From the NCBI RefSeq assembly GCF_003268475.1, contig NZ_MCIF01000002.1, positions 636,015-700,014 on the forward strand: a stretch of 64,000 nt of DNA, written 5' to 3'. The DNA comes from Thermogemmatispora tikiterensis. Its GTDB lineage: Bacteria; Chloroflexota; Ktedonobacteria; Ktedonobacterales; Ktedonobacteraceae. Below are positions 1 to 8,168 of this stretch, in pieces. Every line of letters begins with the position of its first letter. The stretch's first letter is position 1. Under the pieces are notes generated by a model. The model did no database searches. It was not told the DNA's origin and was given only the letters and a program-made list of their open reading frames with translations. The translations under genes and the position numbers were made by a program.

Positions 1-1789
1 CATCGTCCTGCAGGCGCAGCAGCTGGATCGTCGCCGGCAGAAGCTGGTAATGGTCCAGACTTGGCAGTTGGCCATTTGAGCCGGGACGCAGCAAGTAAGC
101 CGGTCCGGCGTCCAGACTATTGCGGTAGAGGAAGGTCCCATCAATCTTGCCGGCGAGGAGCAGATGGCTGTCCTGGAGCGGGCGCTTGGAGACCAGCACC
201 GTGACGTGCAGCAGGCCAAGGAGACGCGGGTCAGGCTGGACCCAGGGAGCATCGTAGGGAACCCGCTGCTGATAGCCGGTGCTGTAGTAGCCGCCAGCGC
301 GATCCATATACTGGACGTAGGCGCCGATCAAGAGCGGATCGGCGCCGTCGGCCAGGCGCAGCTCCAGCTCAGCCGCCGTCAGTTGGGGAATATTCTCCTG
401 CACGCCATAGATACGTCCATTACCGGCTAATTGCTGCGCCGCCAGAGCGACCCGCGAGGGCCTCGTGATGAGGCTCACTGAACCAACCTGTGAGTAGCGC
501 TGATCGAGCAGCACCAGGTTAGTCGCGACCAAGGCCAGCAAGAGAACCCCCACGGCCAGGCTCGCGACACGGCTCTGCCGCCGTAGCGCCTGGGTCAGGG
601 TGCTGGCGCCCAGGCCAGCCAGCAGCGCGAGACCCAGCAGGCCCAGGAACCAGATGCGGGCCAGACCGCGGAAGCGGTCGAAGCCGGGCAGGACATAGTG
701 AGCCACCAGGTAGACCCACGAAGCCTGACCCATAGCCAGACTGGCGACCAGTACCACCCCCAGAACCAACGGCCAGGTTTTACGCATGCGACTGACGAAA
801 CCGAAAACCGCCAGGCAGAGCACACTCAGGCCCGGGGCGACCATGCCCTCCCAGGTTATCCAGCCCAGTGGTGGCTCGTTCACCAGAGAGTGAAGAAACT
901 GTGTCAGTGTGATCTGATCCTTGGGATGCAGGGCGTAGGCCCTCGTCGAGTAGCGCATCAACTCCAGCAGTGGCAGGAGATGGATACCAGCCAGGGCTAC
1001 GCCCAGACTGCAGGCCACGAGCAGGCCGGTAGCAGAGAACAGAGCTGGACGCCAGCCCTCCTGCCTGGCCTGCTGCAGCAGGAGCCAGGCAGCGACAGTG
1101 GCCAGCATCAGCAGGCCATAATAGGCCATCTGCGGATGGCCGGCCAGCAAGGTCATAGCCACGCAGAGGGCCAGGGCCGGACCCCAGCGTAGCGGCTGGC
1201 GCACGGTGGCCCAGGTGGTCAGCGCCAGCCAGGGGTACCAGCAGACCGTCTGCATGATGGTCACGTGGCCGGCTCCCAGGTGGCTGATCAGGCGCGGCGT
1301 CGCCATATAGCTGATCGCCGCCACCAGCGCCGGCCAGCGCGGCAGCGCGAGCACGCGGCGCGCCAGTAGCAGTGTTCCCAACCCCGCCCAGAAGAAATGC
1401 AGCGTCATCAATACAAAGAAGTAATTGCGCAGTGAGAAGAAATGCACCAGTTGCGTCGGCGGATAGAAAAGAGCTGCCAGAGGATCGGCGCCCAGGGGTA
1501 GGCCACCCCCGAAATAGGGATTCCACAGAGGGAAGCGATGCGCCTGAGCAACTGTACGCTGTAGCTCCAGAACCATCGGCCAGTGGCTCACCACGAGATC
1601 GCTGCCGGGCCAGGCGGCCACCAGCTGGTCGTCACTCACTGGGGCGGGCCACTGGATCAACAGCCCCACCAGCAGCAGTAGCGCCACCTGAGCGGCGCCA
1701 ACCAGCCAGCGCTTTAACCACGGCCCGAGTGTGCTCACTCTCCTCGATGCTTGCTGCAGATACCGTGAAGATAGCTGGGGATAGTCCAT
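1..1789 (-). CDS. YfhO-like multi-spanning membrane protein (C-terminus beyond window)
   Basis: The frame is open from an ATG at 1789 to the window edge, so about 596 residues are visible and the 3' end is missing. After a short basic N-terminus there is a first membrane helix (about residues 29-46). Near residue 93 comes the motif NPYFGGGLPLGADP followed by FYPP, which is characteristic of YfhO-type and related lipid-linked-sugar glycosyltransferase-like membrane proteins. Many Leu/Val/Ala-rich helices follow, and a soluble extracytoplasmic portion begins around residue 450. Known for the family: polytopic membrane proteins implicated in glycosylation of cell-surface polymers. Inferred: a cell-envelope glycosyl-transfer role; the substrate cannot be read. 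It lies downstream of selC on the same strand with no obvious relation. The upstream Shine-Dalgarno sequence is weak, so the start is less certain than the frame. Confidence 0.8.
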   Translation of the reverse strand, partial: MDYPQLSSRYLQQASRRVSTLGPWLKRWLVGAAQVALLLLVGLLIQWPAPVSDDQLVAAWPGSDLVVSHWPMVLELQRTVAQAHRFPLWNPYFGGGLPLGADPLAALFYPPTQLVHFFSLRNYFFVLMTLHFFWAGLGTLLLARRVLALPRWPALVAAISYMATPRLISHLGAGHVTIMQTVCWYPWLALTTWATVRQPLRWGPALALCVAMTLLAGHPQMAYYGLLMLATVAAWLLLQQARQEGWRPALFSATGLLVACSLGVALAGIHLLPLLELMRYSTRAYALHPKDQITLTQFLHSLVNEPPLGWITWEGMVAPGLSVLCLAVFGFVSRMRKTWPLVLGVVLVASLAMGQASWVYLVAHYVLPGFDRFRGLARIWFLGLLGLALLAGLGASTLTQALRRQSRVASLAVGVLLLALVATNLVLLDQRYSQVGSVSLITRPSRVALAAQQLAGNGRIYGVQENIPQLTAAELELRLADGADPLLIGAYVQYMDRAGGYYSTGYQQRVPYDAPWVQPDPRLLGLLHVTVLVSKRPLQDSHLLLAGKIDGTFLYRNSLDAGPAYLLRPGSNGQLPSLDHYQLLPATIQLLRLQDD

Positions 1790-2035
1790 TGCTTTCTACG
1801 CCTTTCTTCTTGCAAGCATTTCCGTAGATAGAGAGACGCTTGAAAAGGGGTAAATGTTCCTCCGTAGGATTCAGAACGACTTGTAGAGGGGAGGGCATCG
1901 GCAGACGACAAAACTGGCTAAAGAATGGGAGAACGGACGGGATGGGCCAGGTCAGAAGGTCAGCCAATCAAGAGATGTTCGTGTCCCTACAAGCGCAAGG
2001 CAGCACGGCACTGCAGAGTCAAAGGGGGAGGAAGG
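1790..2035. other. Intergenic region between selC and the YfhO-like gene
   Basis: No coding frame with a ribosome binding site is visible. It would hold the selC 3' trailer and the promoter of the YfhO-like gene, but I see no convincing -35/-10 pair. Confidence 0.4.
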
Positions 2036-2131
2036 CAGAGGTGTATGGGAGTCGAACCCACCAGGGACCGCGCGCAGCGACCCCCCAACCGTTTTGAAGA
2101 CGGCGAGGCCCACCGGGACCCCTACACCTCC
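2036..2131 (-). tRNA. selC: tRNA-Sec (anticodon TCA, reads UGA)
   Basis: Read on the minus strand, the 96-nt sequence folds as a bacterial selenocysteine tRNA. The 8-bp acceptor stem pairs GGAGGTGT with ACACCTCT (one G-U pair). The D stem has 6 bp (GGGTCC with GGGCCT) and a 4-nt loop. The anticodon stem is GCCGT/ACGGT with loop CTTCAAA, placing anticodon TCA at 2097-2095. A long GC-rich variable arm is followed by a 5-bp T stem (GTGGG/CCCAT) with loop TTCGACT. The discriminator is G and CCA is not encoded. The 8+5 acceptor/T-stem arrangement, 6-bp D stem, long extra arm and TCA anticodon are the diagnostic set for tRNA-Sec and exclude a nonsense suppressor of ordinary shape. It implies SelA, SelB, SelD and at least one selenoprotein elsewhere in the genome; none is in this window. 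Confidence 0.95.
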
Positions 2132-2167
2132 ATAGTCGTCAGGCGCTGACTGAAGAAAGCCAGGAGA

Positions 2168-2187
2168 GACGAGGAAGAAACCTCGTC
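2168..2187 (-). terminator. Hairpin terminator of the HAD gene
   Basis: GACGAGG, loop AAGAAA, CCTCGTC: seven perfect pairs, extendable to nine with one G-U. On the minus strand it is followed by a pyrimidine-rich tail (TCTCCTGGCTTTCTTC). It lies 120 bp past the HAD stop codon and just before selC, so it probably separates the two. Confidence 0.5.
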
Positions 2188-2309
2188 CCGCCTGAGTGAG
2201 AGTATAGCCGATTGAGCAAAGCCCTGCAAGCCCACAGCTTTCCCTTCGGGGCAGACAACCTGCAGGAGGGCTGGGCAGGCGGGGCCAGCGCCTACGAAAG
2301 GCTGGCCCC

Positions 2310-2981
2310 TCAAGCGGTAGGGATCAGAGCGCGCAGGCGCTCTACAGTCACCTCAGTGAGTGAGTGCACCACCAGATCGGCCTCGCGTAGCGCCTCCGGC
2401 TCGCGCGTGGTTGCGACCGCCAGGCAGCGCATGCCCGCGGCGTGGGCTGCTTCAATACCGGCTACCGCGTCTTCAATCACCACACAGGCGGAGGGTGGCA
2501 CCTGCAGCGCTTCGGCGGCCTTCAAAGAGATATCTGGGGCGGGCTTGCCACGCTCCACCATTTCTCCCGAAATCAGGACCTGCAGATAGCGCTGCAGGCC
2601 CAACAGCTCGCTGATCAGCGCGATATTCTCAGGTGGCGTGGACGAGGCCAGAGCCTGGGCGATGCCGGCCTCATGCACGGCCTGGAGTAGCTCTAGTGCT
2701 CCCGGCAGCGCCAGACTGTGGGGATTCTGGCGCACCAGCTCGCGAAAATAGGCTTCCTTGCGCTCTGAAAGAGCGCGAACCCGTTCGGGGGGCATCTCTC
2801 CCCAGAGCAGCGGGATAATGCGATCGTTGCGCATCCCAAAGGTCGCGCGGAACTCCTCCTCGCTCAGCCTCCATCCCTCCTCTTGGGCCAGGCGCTGCCA
2901 GGCCCGGAAATGGGCCTGCGCGCTATCAATAATCACCCCATCCAGGTCCCAGATCACGGCCCGAAGGCCCTGTTCAGCCAT
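2310..2981 (-). CDS. HAD-superfamily phosphatase / beta-phosphoglucomutase-like
   Basis: A 223-residue protein with all four HAD motifs. Motif I is DLDGVIIDS, with nucleophile Asp12 and acid/base Asp14. A helical cap follows. Motif II is the Ser in ALASSTP, motif III is the Lys in GKPAPDI, and motif IV is VVIEDAVAGIEAA. Order and spacing fit subfamily IA, close to beta-phosphoglucomutases and phosphoglycolate-type phosphatases. The likely reaction is phosphoryl transfer on a small phosphorylated sugar or acid in the cytoplasm; the substrate cannot be told from sequence. The frame is open for 56 codons further upstream, but that stretch is not family-like. The ATG at 2981, preceded by AGGAG and GGGG, gives the normal family length. 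Transcribed divergently from the CoA-ligase gene. Confidence 0.88.
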   Translation of the reverse strand: MAEQGLRAVIWDLDGVIIDSAQAHFRAWQRLAQEEGWRLSEEEFRATFGMRNDRIIPLLWGEMPPERVRALSERKEAYFRELVRQNPHSLALPGALELLQAVHEAGIAQALASSTPPENIALISELLGLQRYLQVLISGEMVERGKPAPDISLKAAEALQVPPSACVVIEDAVAGIEAAHAAGMRCLAVATTREPEALREADLVVHSLTEVTVERLRALIPTA

Positions 2982-3160
2982 AGAAAGACCCCTTGCTCCT
3001 TCCTCGCAAAACAGATGAGTTAAGAATAAGAGGGGGAAGAGAGTACCGAACGTGGTGTTGCTGGCTCGGCCCTTCCCTTCCCCTGCAGTGTTCCGCCAGA
3101 CATGATACCATATCATCTGCCTGGCCTGCCTATCCAGGTGGGCCAGCACTCTCGCTTACA

Positions 3161-3189
3161 TAGACGCCCACAGAGAGCGATGGTAGAAT
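3161..3189 (+). promoter_or_regulatory. Promoter of the CoA-ligase gene
   Basis: TAGACG (3161-3166), 17-nt spacer, extended -10 TGG-TAGAAT (-10 hexamer 3184-3189). Transcription would begin near 3196, past the GTG at 3191. This supports translation from the ATG at 3209 with a very short leader. Confidence 0.5.
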
Positions 3190-3208
3190 AGTGGCGGAGG
3201 TGCTGCCC

Positions 3209-4564
3209 ATGAGCGATCAGAAATATTTCAACGAAGAGATCGAAACCCTGCCCCGCGAGCGCCTGCGCGCGCTCCAACTGGAGCGCCTGCAGGCGGTTGT
3301 CACTCGTGCTTATAGACAGAATCCATTCTATCGTCAACTCTATGATGAAGCTGGCGTCAAGCCAGAAGATATTAAGAGCCTGGAAGATATTCAGAAGCTG
3401 CCTTTTCTTGAAAAGAAGAGCGTGCGTGCTGCTTACCCCTATGGTATGGCGATGGTACCACCTGGAGGCGAGCAGGGGGCCTTAGAGGTACATGCCACCA
3501 GCGGCACGACTGGCAAGAGCGTACCCGTCTTTGCCACGCGGCGCGATCTGCAGAACTGGGCTGAATTGAACGCTCGCGAGCTCTGGATGGTTGGTCTGCG
3601 TCCCGGCGATATCCTCTTGAACTGCTACGGCTATGGGCTACCGACTGGTGGTTTTGGCTTCCACTATGGGGCCCTGAAGATGGGCGTCATGGTCATCCCG
3701 ATGGGATCAGACGCGCGCCAGTACGAGCGCATCTTTGAATTCATCACGGATTTCGGCGTCACGGCCATGTGTATGACCCCTTCCGTCGGCCTCTATCTGG
3801 GGCGCAAGGCCCGCGAGCTGGGCATCGACTTCTCTCGTACCAGGCTGCGCATCGGCCTCTTCGGGGCTGAACCCTGGCCCTGGGAGACACGTCTGAAGCT
3901 GGAAGAATACTTTCACATCACAGCCTACGATGAGTTTGGCATGACCGAGTTTCTCGGACCGGGCATGACCTGCGAATGCCAGGAGCGCAACGGTATGCAC
4001 GCCTGGGCCGATACCTTCCTGGTGGAGTGCATCGATCCCGAAACCGGCGAATGGGTGGAGGAAGGCCAGGAAGGGGAGCTTGTCTGGACCTGGCTCACGG
4101 GCGAGGGAACAGCCATGATTCGCTACCGCAGCCGTGATCTCTCGCGTCTCTGGTGGGAAGAGCGCTGTCCCTGCGGCCGCACCCATCCGAAAATCGGAGC
4201 CATCAAAGGACGCACCGATGATGCGGTCTCCATTCGCGGGCTGCTGGTCTTCCCCAGTCAGGTAGAGGCGGCTCTGCTACGCTTTCCCGAGACCGGCACG
4301 AACTTCCGCATTGTTGTCGATCGCCACGATGGGCTGGACACCTTCCTGCTCAAGGTCGAGGTCAAGGAGCGGCAGCTATTGGAGCAGAGCGAGCGTTGTC
4401 AGGAGCTGGCCCGAGCGATGGCGGAGGCGGTTAAATCGGTCACGGGCAATACGCCCAAAGTGGAGCTGGTGCCGCCCGATAGCCTGCCGCGCGCTACCGG
4501 CGGCGAGTCGAAGACGGCCAGCGCGCGAGTAGAGGACCGGCGGAAGCTGCACGCTGGGACCTAG
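3209..4564 (+). CDS. Phenylacetate-CoA ligase family protein (AMP-forming)
   Basis: A 451-residue member of the ANL adenylating superfamily, PaaK branch. It has the ATP-binding loop ATSGTTGK (residues 96-103), the adenylate-binding motif YDEFGMTEF (about 238-246), and the two Cys-containing segments typical of PaaK (CECQ near 251, CPCGRTHPKIG near 321). The C-terminal hinge GRTDD and FPSQVE also match. PaaK enzymes convert an aryl or acyl acid, ATP and CoA to the acyl-CoA. No other phenylacetate genes are nearby, so the substrate is open. The ATG at 3209 has GGAGGTG six bases upstream; an in-frame GTG at 3191 is less likely given the promoter position. The gene stands alone and converges on a CPBP protease gene. 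Confidence 0.9.
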   Translation: MSDQKYFNEEIETLPRERLRALQLERLQAVVTRAYRQNPFYRQLYDEAGVKPEDIKSLEDIQKLPFLEKKSVRAAYPYGMAMVPPGGEQGALEVHATSGTTGKSVPVFATRRDLQNWAELNARELWMVGLRPGDILLNCYGYGLPTGGFGFHYGALKMGVMVIPMGSDARQYERIFEFITDFGVTAMCMTPSVGLYLGRKARELGIDFSRTRLRIGLFGAEPWPWETRLKLEEYFHITAYDEFGMTEFLGPGMTCECQERNGMHAWADTFLVECIDPETGEWVEEGQEGELVWTWLTGEGTAMIRYRSRDLSRLWWEERCPCGRTHPKIGAIKGRTDDAVSIRGLLVFPSQVEAALLRFPETGTNFRIVVDRHDGLDTFLLKVEVKERQLLEQSERCQELARAMAEAVKSVTGNTPKVELVPPDSLPRATGGESKTASARVEDRRKLHAGT

Positions 4565-4754
4565 CGAGCCAGACGAGGTACCAGTTCAGGTGCCTGGCCT
4601 GGATGGGTGAGCGACGCGGTGTGAGCGGCCTCTGGCGGCCTGAGTGGGTCCCCCGCTCCCTGGCTGAAACGGCCTGAACGAAGCCAGAAAGCTGGGAGAG
4701 AGACCCCTCAGCGCTGCCTCGCTGCTGGCCTGCCTGTCGCTCCAGGGCCGGGAG

Positions 4755-5654
4755 TTAGTGCAGCCGACCCAGCATATAGACCAGAATCACCGCCGCGCTG
4801 ATCCCGTTATTGAGCATGTGCAAGAGTAAGCCGGGGTAGAGGGAACCGCTCCACCAGCGTAGCAGGGCCAGGAGCAGACCAATCACGATCAGCACGGGCA
4901 ACGAGCCGAGGTCGGCATGGGCCAGGCCGAAGATCAGAGCGCTCACCAGCACAGCCCAGCCCGTAGGCAGGCCGCGACGCAGGCCAGGAAAGACGAAGCC
5001 GCGAAAGAAGATCTCCTCGCAGAGCGGAGCGACGATCACCGCCAGGGCCAGCAGAACCACGGTCGTCAGCGGCGCCAGACGGCTGCCTTCCAGGATGACC
5101 TGATCGTTGGTCTGTAGCGGGAGATGCAGGCCCTCAAGCAGTGCCGAATAGAGACCGTTGACCAGATAGAGCAGGGCCAGAAAAGCCACGATCAGCCAGA
5201 GAAAAAGCGGTCGAAAGCGACGCAGACCAAGGGTCTGCAGCACTGCCCCGAGGGGAACGCGTCCCTCTTTCGCTGTTACCGATGCAGAAGACAGCGGAAT
5301 CGCGCCGCCAGCTTCGGTCGTCGCCAACTCACCAGCCTCGGAAGCTGCCTGGCGACGCAGGGCACGGCGGGCAAAGAAGAGCGCCACCAGCAAGAAGGCT
5401 CCCTCCACAACCAGCGTCGAGAGCGCCGCGGCCAGCGCCCCCTCCAGATCTTGCTGCAGCGAAAGAGGCGCCTTCGGTGCAGGCAAGTGGCTTCCCTGGA
5501 GCTGGGTACCGAGCGAGAGTAGCAGCCAGGGCACCAGGGGGATCAACAGCGCCAGCCAGGTCTCGCGAAACGACCAGGGAACAGGGGCCTCCTCTGTTCT
5601 CTGAGGTGGGCGGTCTGGCTGGGGGTCCCTTTCGGGATATGACAACGAACTCAC
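4755..5654 (-). CDS. CPBP (CAAX/Abi) family intramembrane metalloprotease
   Basis: About 299 residues with a hydrophilic N-terminus of about 30 residues, then roughly eight hydrophobic helices. The three CPBP signatures are present in order: CEEIFFRGF (about 211-219, catalytic EExxxR), FGLAHAD (about 240-246) and LLHMLNNG (about 275-282, His and Asn-Asn). This family includes Rce1-like prenyl-CAAX proteases and bacterial Abi proteins. In bacteria most members are uncharacterised membrane proteases, sometimes involved in peptide maturation. A 60-residue polar insert rich in Ala, Glu and Thr separates early helices. GTG at 5654 is chosen because GGAGG lies five bases upstream; the TTG one codon earlier would be too close. 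Confidence 0.87.
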   Translation of the reverse strand: MSSLSYPERDPQPDRPPQRTEEAPVPWSFRETWLALLIPLVPWLLLSLGTQLQGSHLPAPKAPLSLQQDLEGALAAALSTLVVEGAFLLVALFFARRALRRQAASEAGELATTEAGGAIPLSSASVTAKEGRVPLGAVLQTLGLRRFRPLFLWLIVAFLALLYLVNGLYSALLEGLHLPLQTNDQVILEGSRLAPLTTVVLLALAVIVAPLCEEIFFRGFVFPGLRRGLPTGWAVLVSALIFGLAHADLGSLPVLIVIGLLLALLRWWSGSLYPGLLLHMLNNGISAAVILVYMLGRLH

Positions 5655-6166
5655 CAAATCCTCCAGCTAGGTCGGAGTGACAGGGCACATCGCATCCAGG
5701 CACCAGGAGGGAGAGTTAGAACCTGCCTGGCCCTCGCTCCCGTACTCGTCGGCGAGCAAGCCTCCTGGCCTCTTGCCCAGTATAGCGGATGCCTGCCTTG
5801 CTCTGCAAGCGCGGCTTGCCATCGTGCTAGCGAGTGACAAAGAATGATAGCGTCTCTTTTTGACTCTCCAGACAAAAAGCGATTCTCACCATCTTTGGTC
5901 GATCTTTTGCGCATCATCAACTTGACATGGCAGCCCTTTCCGCAGTAGGATGAGACCACCAGACCGGCGAGGGAAAAGCTTGCCAGGACGATGCAGCCAC
6001 CTCATCCGTACCAGATTTGACGAGGCGACTCAGAAGCAGATGAGCAAGGAGAAGGTGCCAGCTCCTCGTCGGCCTAAATTGGCAGCATGCTTGTTGCACG
6101 TCTTTTCGGTACAGCTAGCGATCAGAACAAGCAAAAGCGTGTTTGTTGAGAGGAAGGAAGGGATTC
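5655..6166. other. 512-bp intergenic region
   Basis: No supportable CDS. It holds the upstream region of the CPBP gene and a sigma-70-type promoter facing the small Cys-rich gene. The short frames here lack ribosome binding sites and family resemblance. Confidence 0.5.
5922..5951 (+). promoter_or_regulatory. Candidate promoter upstream of the small Cys-rich gene
   Basis: TTGACA (5922-5927), 18-nt spacer, TAGGAT (5946-5951). The -35 is perfect and the -10 has four of six consensus bases. It would give a leader of about 210 nt. Confidence 0.4.
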
Positions 6167-6445
6167 TTGGCAGGTACACTTGAAAGTAATCCAGCGAACA
6201 GTCCAAACTGGCGAAAGCACCGCAACGGTTGCCCGTTCTATCGCGAGCGCTGGTTTTCCGACAGCGATATAGAAGCGGGCGAGCCGTTGTACCAGGTGTT
6301 CTGCATGAAAGGCACGCCTCCGCTCACTCTGGAAGAGCAGAACCGCTGCCTGCGTAGCAAGACGTGCTGCTGGCGTCTGACAGAGAAAGCGGAGAAGAAA
6401 GAAGCTGTCAAAGGAAAAGGGGCGCGGAGGAGCAGTCCCGACTGA
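6167..6445 (+). CDS. Small Cys-rich protein with a degenerate CPxx...C...Q..CL...C motif
   Basis: A 92-residue protein read from a TTG at 6167 with AGGAAGG six bases upstream. Central residues read NGCPFY, then about 25 residues later YQVFC, then TPPLTLEEQNRCL, then KTCCWRL. The order Cys-Pro, Cys, Pro-Pro, Gln-x-x-Cys-Leu, Cys resembles the short Cys motif often found in Chloroflexota and actinobacterial regulatory proteins (CPYxG...DP...C...P...Q..CL...CP). I infer a redox- or metal-binding module of that type. The tail is Lys/Arg/Glu-rich. The gene is isolated between 500-bp intergenic stretches and its function is unknown. A longer frame with TTG at 6143 exists but lacks a ribosome binding site. 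Confidence 0.55.
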   Translation: MAGTLESNPANSPNWRKHRNGCPFYRERWFSDSDIEAGEPLYQVFCMKGTPPLTLEEQNRCLRSKTCCWRLTEKAEKKEAVKGKGARRSSPD

Positions 6446-6987
6446 TCGGCCAATCGGCGAGCTGATGACTATCCAGCCAGAATCTCACGGCCTCAGCGAG
6501 CAGCCCGCATCGGCTCCAGGTCGGGCGAAGCGGCCTGCACTCGTCATCTGCCTTGTCTTCCTCTCTCCTTGTCTGCTTGCTGTTCCTCTCCTCTCGTGAG
6601 CTGAGCTATGCCGGTCTTTATGCTCTAAGGCCGGGCTTATGGCTAATTCTCCAGGCCTTCAACTGGCCAGGCCGGCTATTCCCGCTGGAGATAGCGCTGT
6701 CTGCCGTACGAGAGAGCCTAGCTCGTTGCCGGACGGATGGGCGGGCGGGCGGCGCTTGGCAAGCAGCCGCCCGGTCATGTAAGTCAGGTCAGGTAGAGAA
6801 AAGCGCGAGGAGCGCACTGGAGCAGGGCCGGGCCGGGCCGGGCGGAGAAGAGCGGCGCAGTAACTCCAGTGGGCGGACAGATAGATAGGCAGGCAGAGGG
6901 CAGGCCGTGGGCCTGAGCGTTGTCAGCCGACGCAGCGACCCGCCAATTAGACTAAGAGGCAGGTAGCATCAGAGAGCAAAGGCTTGC
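6446..6987. other. 542-bp intergenic region with simple repeats
   Basis: Low-complexity GC-rich DNA with GGGCGG and GGCCG runs (about 6750 and 6830) and an AGATAGATAGGCAGGCAG stretch (about 6880). The 111-codon frame at 6553-6888 has biased, repetitive composition and no ribosome binding site, so I do not call it. Confidence 0.5.
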
Positions 6988-7452
6988 TCACTGGTTCGCC
7001 TGCTCCTCATAGAGCCAGGACTCGCTGGCCAGCCGGTAATCAAGCAGCTCCTCTGGCTTAAAGAAGAGGCTAATCTCACGAGCTGCGGTCTCAGGGCCGT
7101 CGGAGCCGTGAATGATATTGTAGCCGATCTCCAGGGCAAAATCGCCGCGGATCGTACCGGGGGCAGCCTCAGCGGCGTTGGTCGCACCCATCATGGTGCG
7201 CACCATCTTAATCGCGCCGCGGCCTTCGACCACGCCGACCACCACGGGACCGGAAGTAATATGCTTCACCAGGCCGGTGTAGAAGGGTTTCCCTTTATGG
7301 ACAGCGTAGTGCTCCTCTGCCAGTGCGGGAGACATCTGCAGCATCTTCAGGCCAACAAACTTCAGCCCTCGCTGCTCGAAGCGGGCAAGAATCTGCCCGA
7401 TGAGGCCGCGCTGGACCCCCTCGGGCTTAATGATAATCAGCGTTCGTTCCAT
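6988..7452 (-). CDS. ndk: Nucleoside diphosphate kinase
   Basis: A 154-residue protein of normal family length. It transfers the gamma-phosphate of ATP to NDPs through a phosphohistidine. The catalytic His115 lies in the signature NIIHGSDGP, and the N-terminal ERTLIIIKPEGVQRGLIG is canonical. The C-terminal FFKPEELLDY and SWLYE complete the fold. It lies 76 bp downstream of the Roadblock gene on the same strand and may be cotranscribed with it. Linkage of a GTP-producing enzyme to a Roadblock protein and a TPR scaffold may be accidental. Confidence 0.97.
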   Translation of the reverse strand: MERTLIIIKPEGVQRGLIGQILARFEQRGLKFVGLKMLQMSPALAEEHYAVHKGKPFYTGLVKHITSGPVVVGVVEGRGAIKMVRTMMGATNAAEAAPGTIRGDFALEIGYNIIHGSDGPETAAREISLFFKPEELLDYRLASESWLYEEQANQ

Positions 7453-7528
7453 CGCTTGCAGTCAAAACTTCCTTTCCACCAAATTACAGACCGATGGTTT
7501 GGTTGAGCGAAGGAGGAAGAAGAGACTC

Positions 7529-7882
7529 CTACTGGCTTGTCACCAGAGGGAGAATCTGGCGACAGGCCTTCTTCATCTCCAGGCGTACACGTCCGAGATT
7601 GGGAGAGCGGGTCTGCTGGGTTGTCACGACGAGGATCAGGTCGCCCACCTCCGCCATCTGGATTGTCCCCTGTTGCGTTTCAATTATAGCATGGCGAATC
7701 TCGCCCTGGTTAATTTGCTTGGTATAGGTGCTGAGGGAGCCAAAGGCGGTAGCGGACAAGGCACCGATCATTTCCTCATCCTCGCTGTGCAACGTTCCGC
7801 TGACGATCAGCCCGTCCTTACCCACCAGGATGACGCCTGTGACCTCATCAAGCTCGGTCAACCGCTGTAGAATCGTCTCCAC
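7529..7882 (-). CDS. Roadblock/LC7 domain protein
   Basis: A 117-residue single-domain protein. The core reads ETILQRLTELDEVTGVILVG, then DGLIVSG, a helix with SATAFGSL, and a strand pair ending DLILVVTT. This fits the Roadblock/LC7 fold. Family members such as MglB act as partners or GAPs of small Ras-like GTPases in polarity and motility, and often dimerise. No small GTPase is adjacent; the nearest GTPase is the dynamin-like protein about 11 kb away. The start is GTG at 7882 with AGGAG seven bases upstream; the longer frame to 8197 runs through repeat-rich DNA and overlaps the TPR gene. It lies between the TPR gene and ndk. Confidence 0.82.
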   Translation of the reverse strand: METILQRLTELDEVTGVILVGKDGLIVSGTLHSEDEEMIGALSATAFGSLSTYTKQINQGEIRHAIIETQQGTIQMAEVGDLILVVTTQQTRSPNLGRVRLEMKKACRQILPLVTSQ

Positions 7883-8076
7883 TGATGACTCCTTTGGATG
7901 GTAGCTAGATTCTTCTCTGAGCTGAGAGTCGCTCACCTCAACGCCAGAGCGCAGCCAGTCCTGAGCCGGCCTGGCCTGGAGAGTAGTGCCGGGAGGAGGA
8001 CAGGTCAGCTCAAGCCAGCCCGGGTCAGAGCCAGGCGAGCGCACGGCCCACCTGGCGGACCGGACCTCTCTCCCCT

Positions 8077-8100
8077 TGTCTGTCTGTCTGTCTGTCTGTC
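8077..8100. repeat. Tetranucleotide tandem repeat (TGTC)6
   Basis: Six perfect TGTC units in the 286-bp gap between the TPR gene stop and the Roadblock gene start. Such tracts can slip during replication; here it could alter a leader, but no coding frame is affected. Confidence 0.9.
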
Positions 8101-8168
8101 TACTGCTCTTCCTGCTTGCCGGGCGAACCGTCGGCGAGTGTTCGCCTTGTATCATGCTGACCCGGCGG

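Noticed and set aside
6553-6888. 111-codon plus-strand ORF
   Set aside because: Repeat-driven composition, no ribosome site, no family resemblance.
8077-8100. Possible CRISPR-type repeat
   Set aside because: It is a simple TGTC microsatellite without spacers; no CRISPR repeats or cas genes were seen anywhere.
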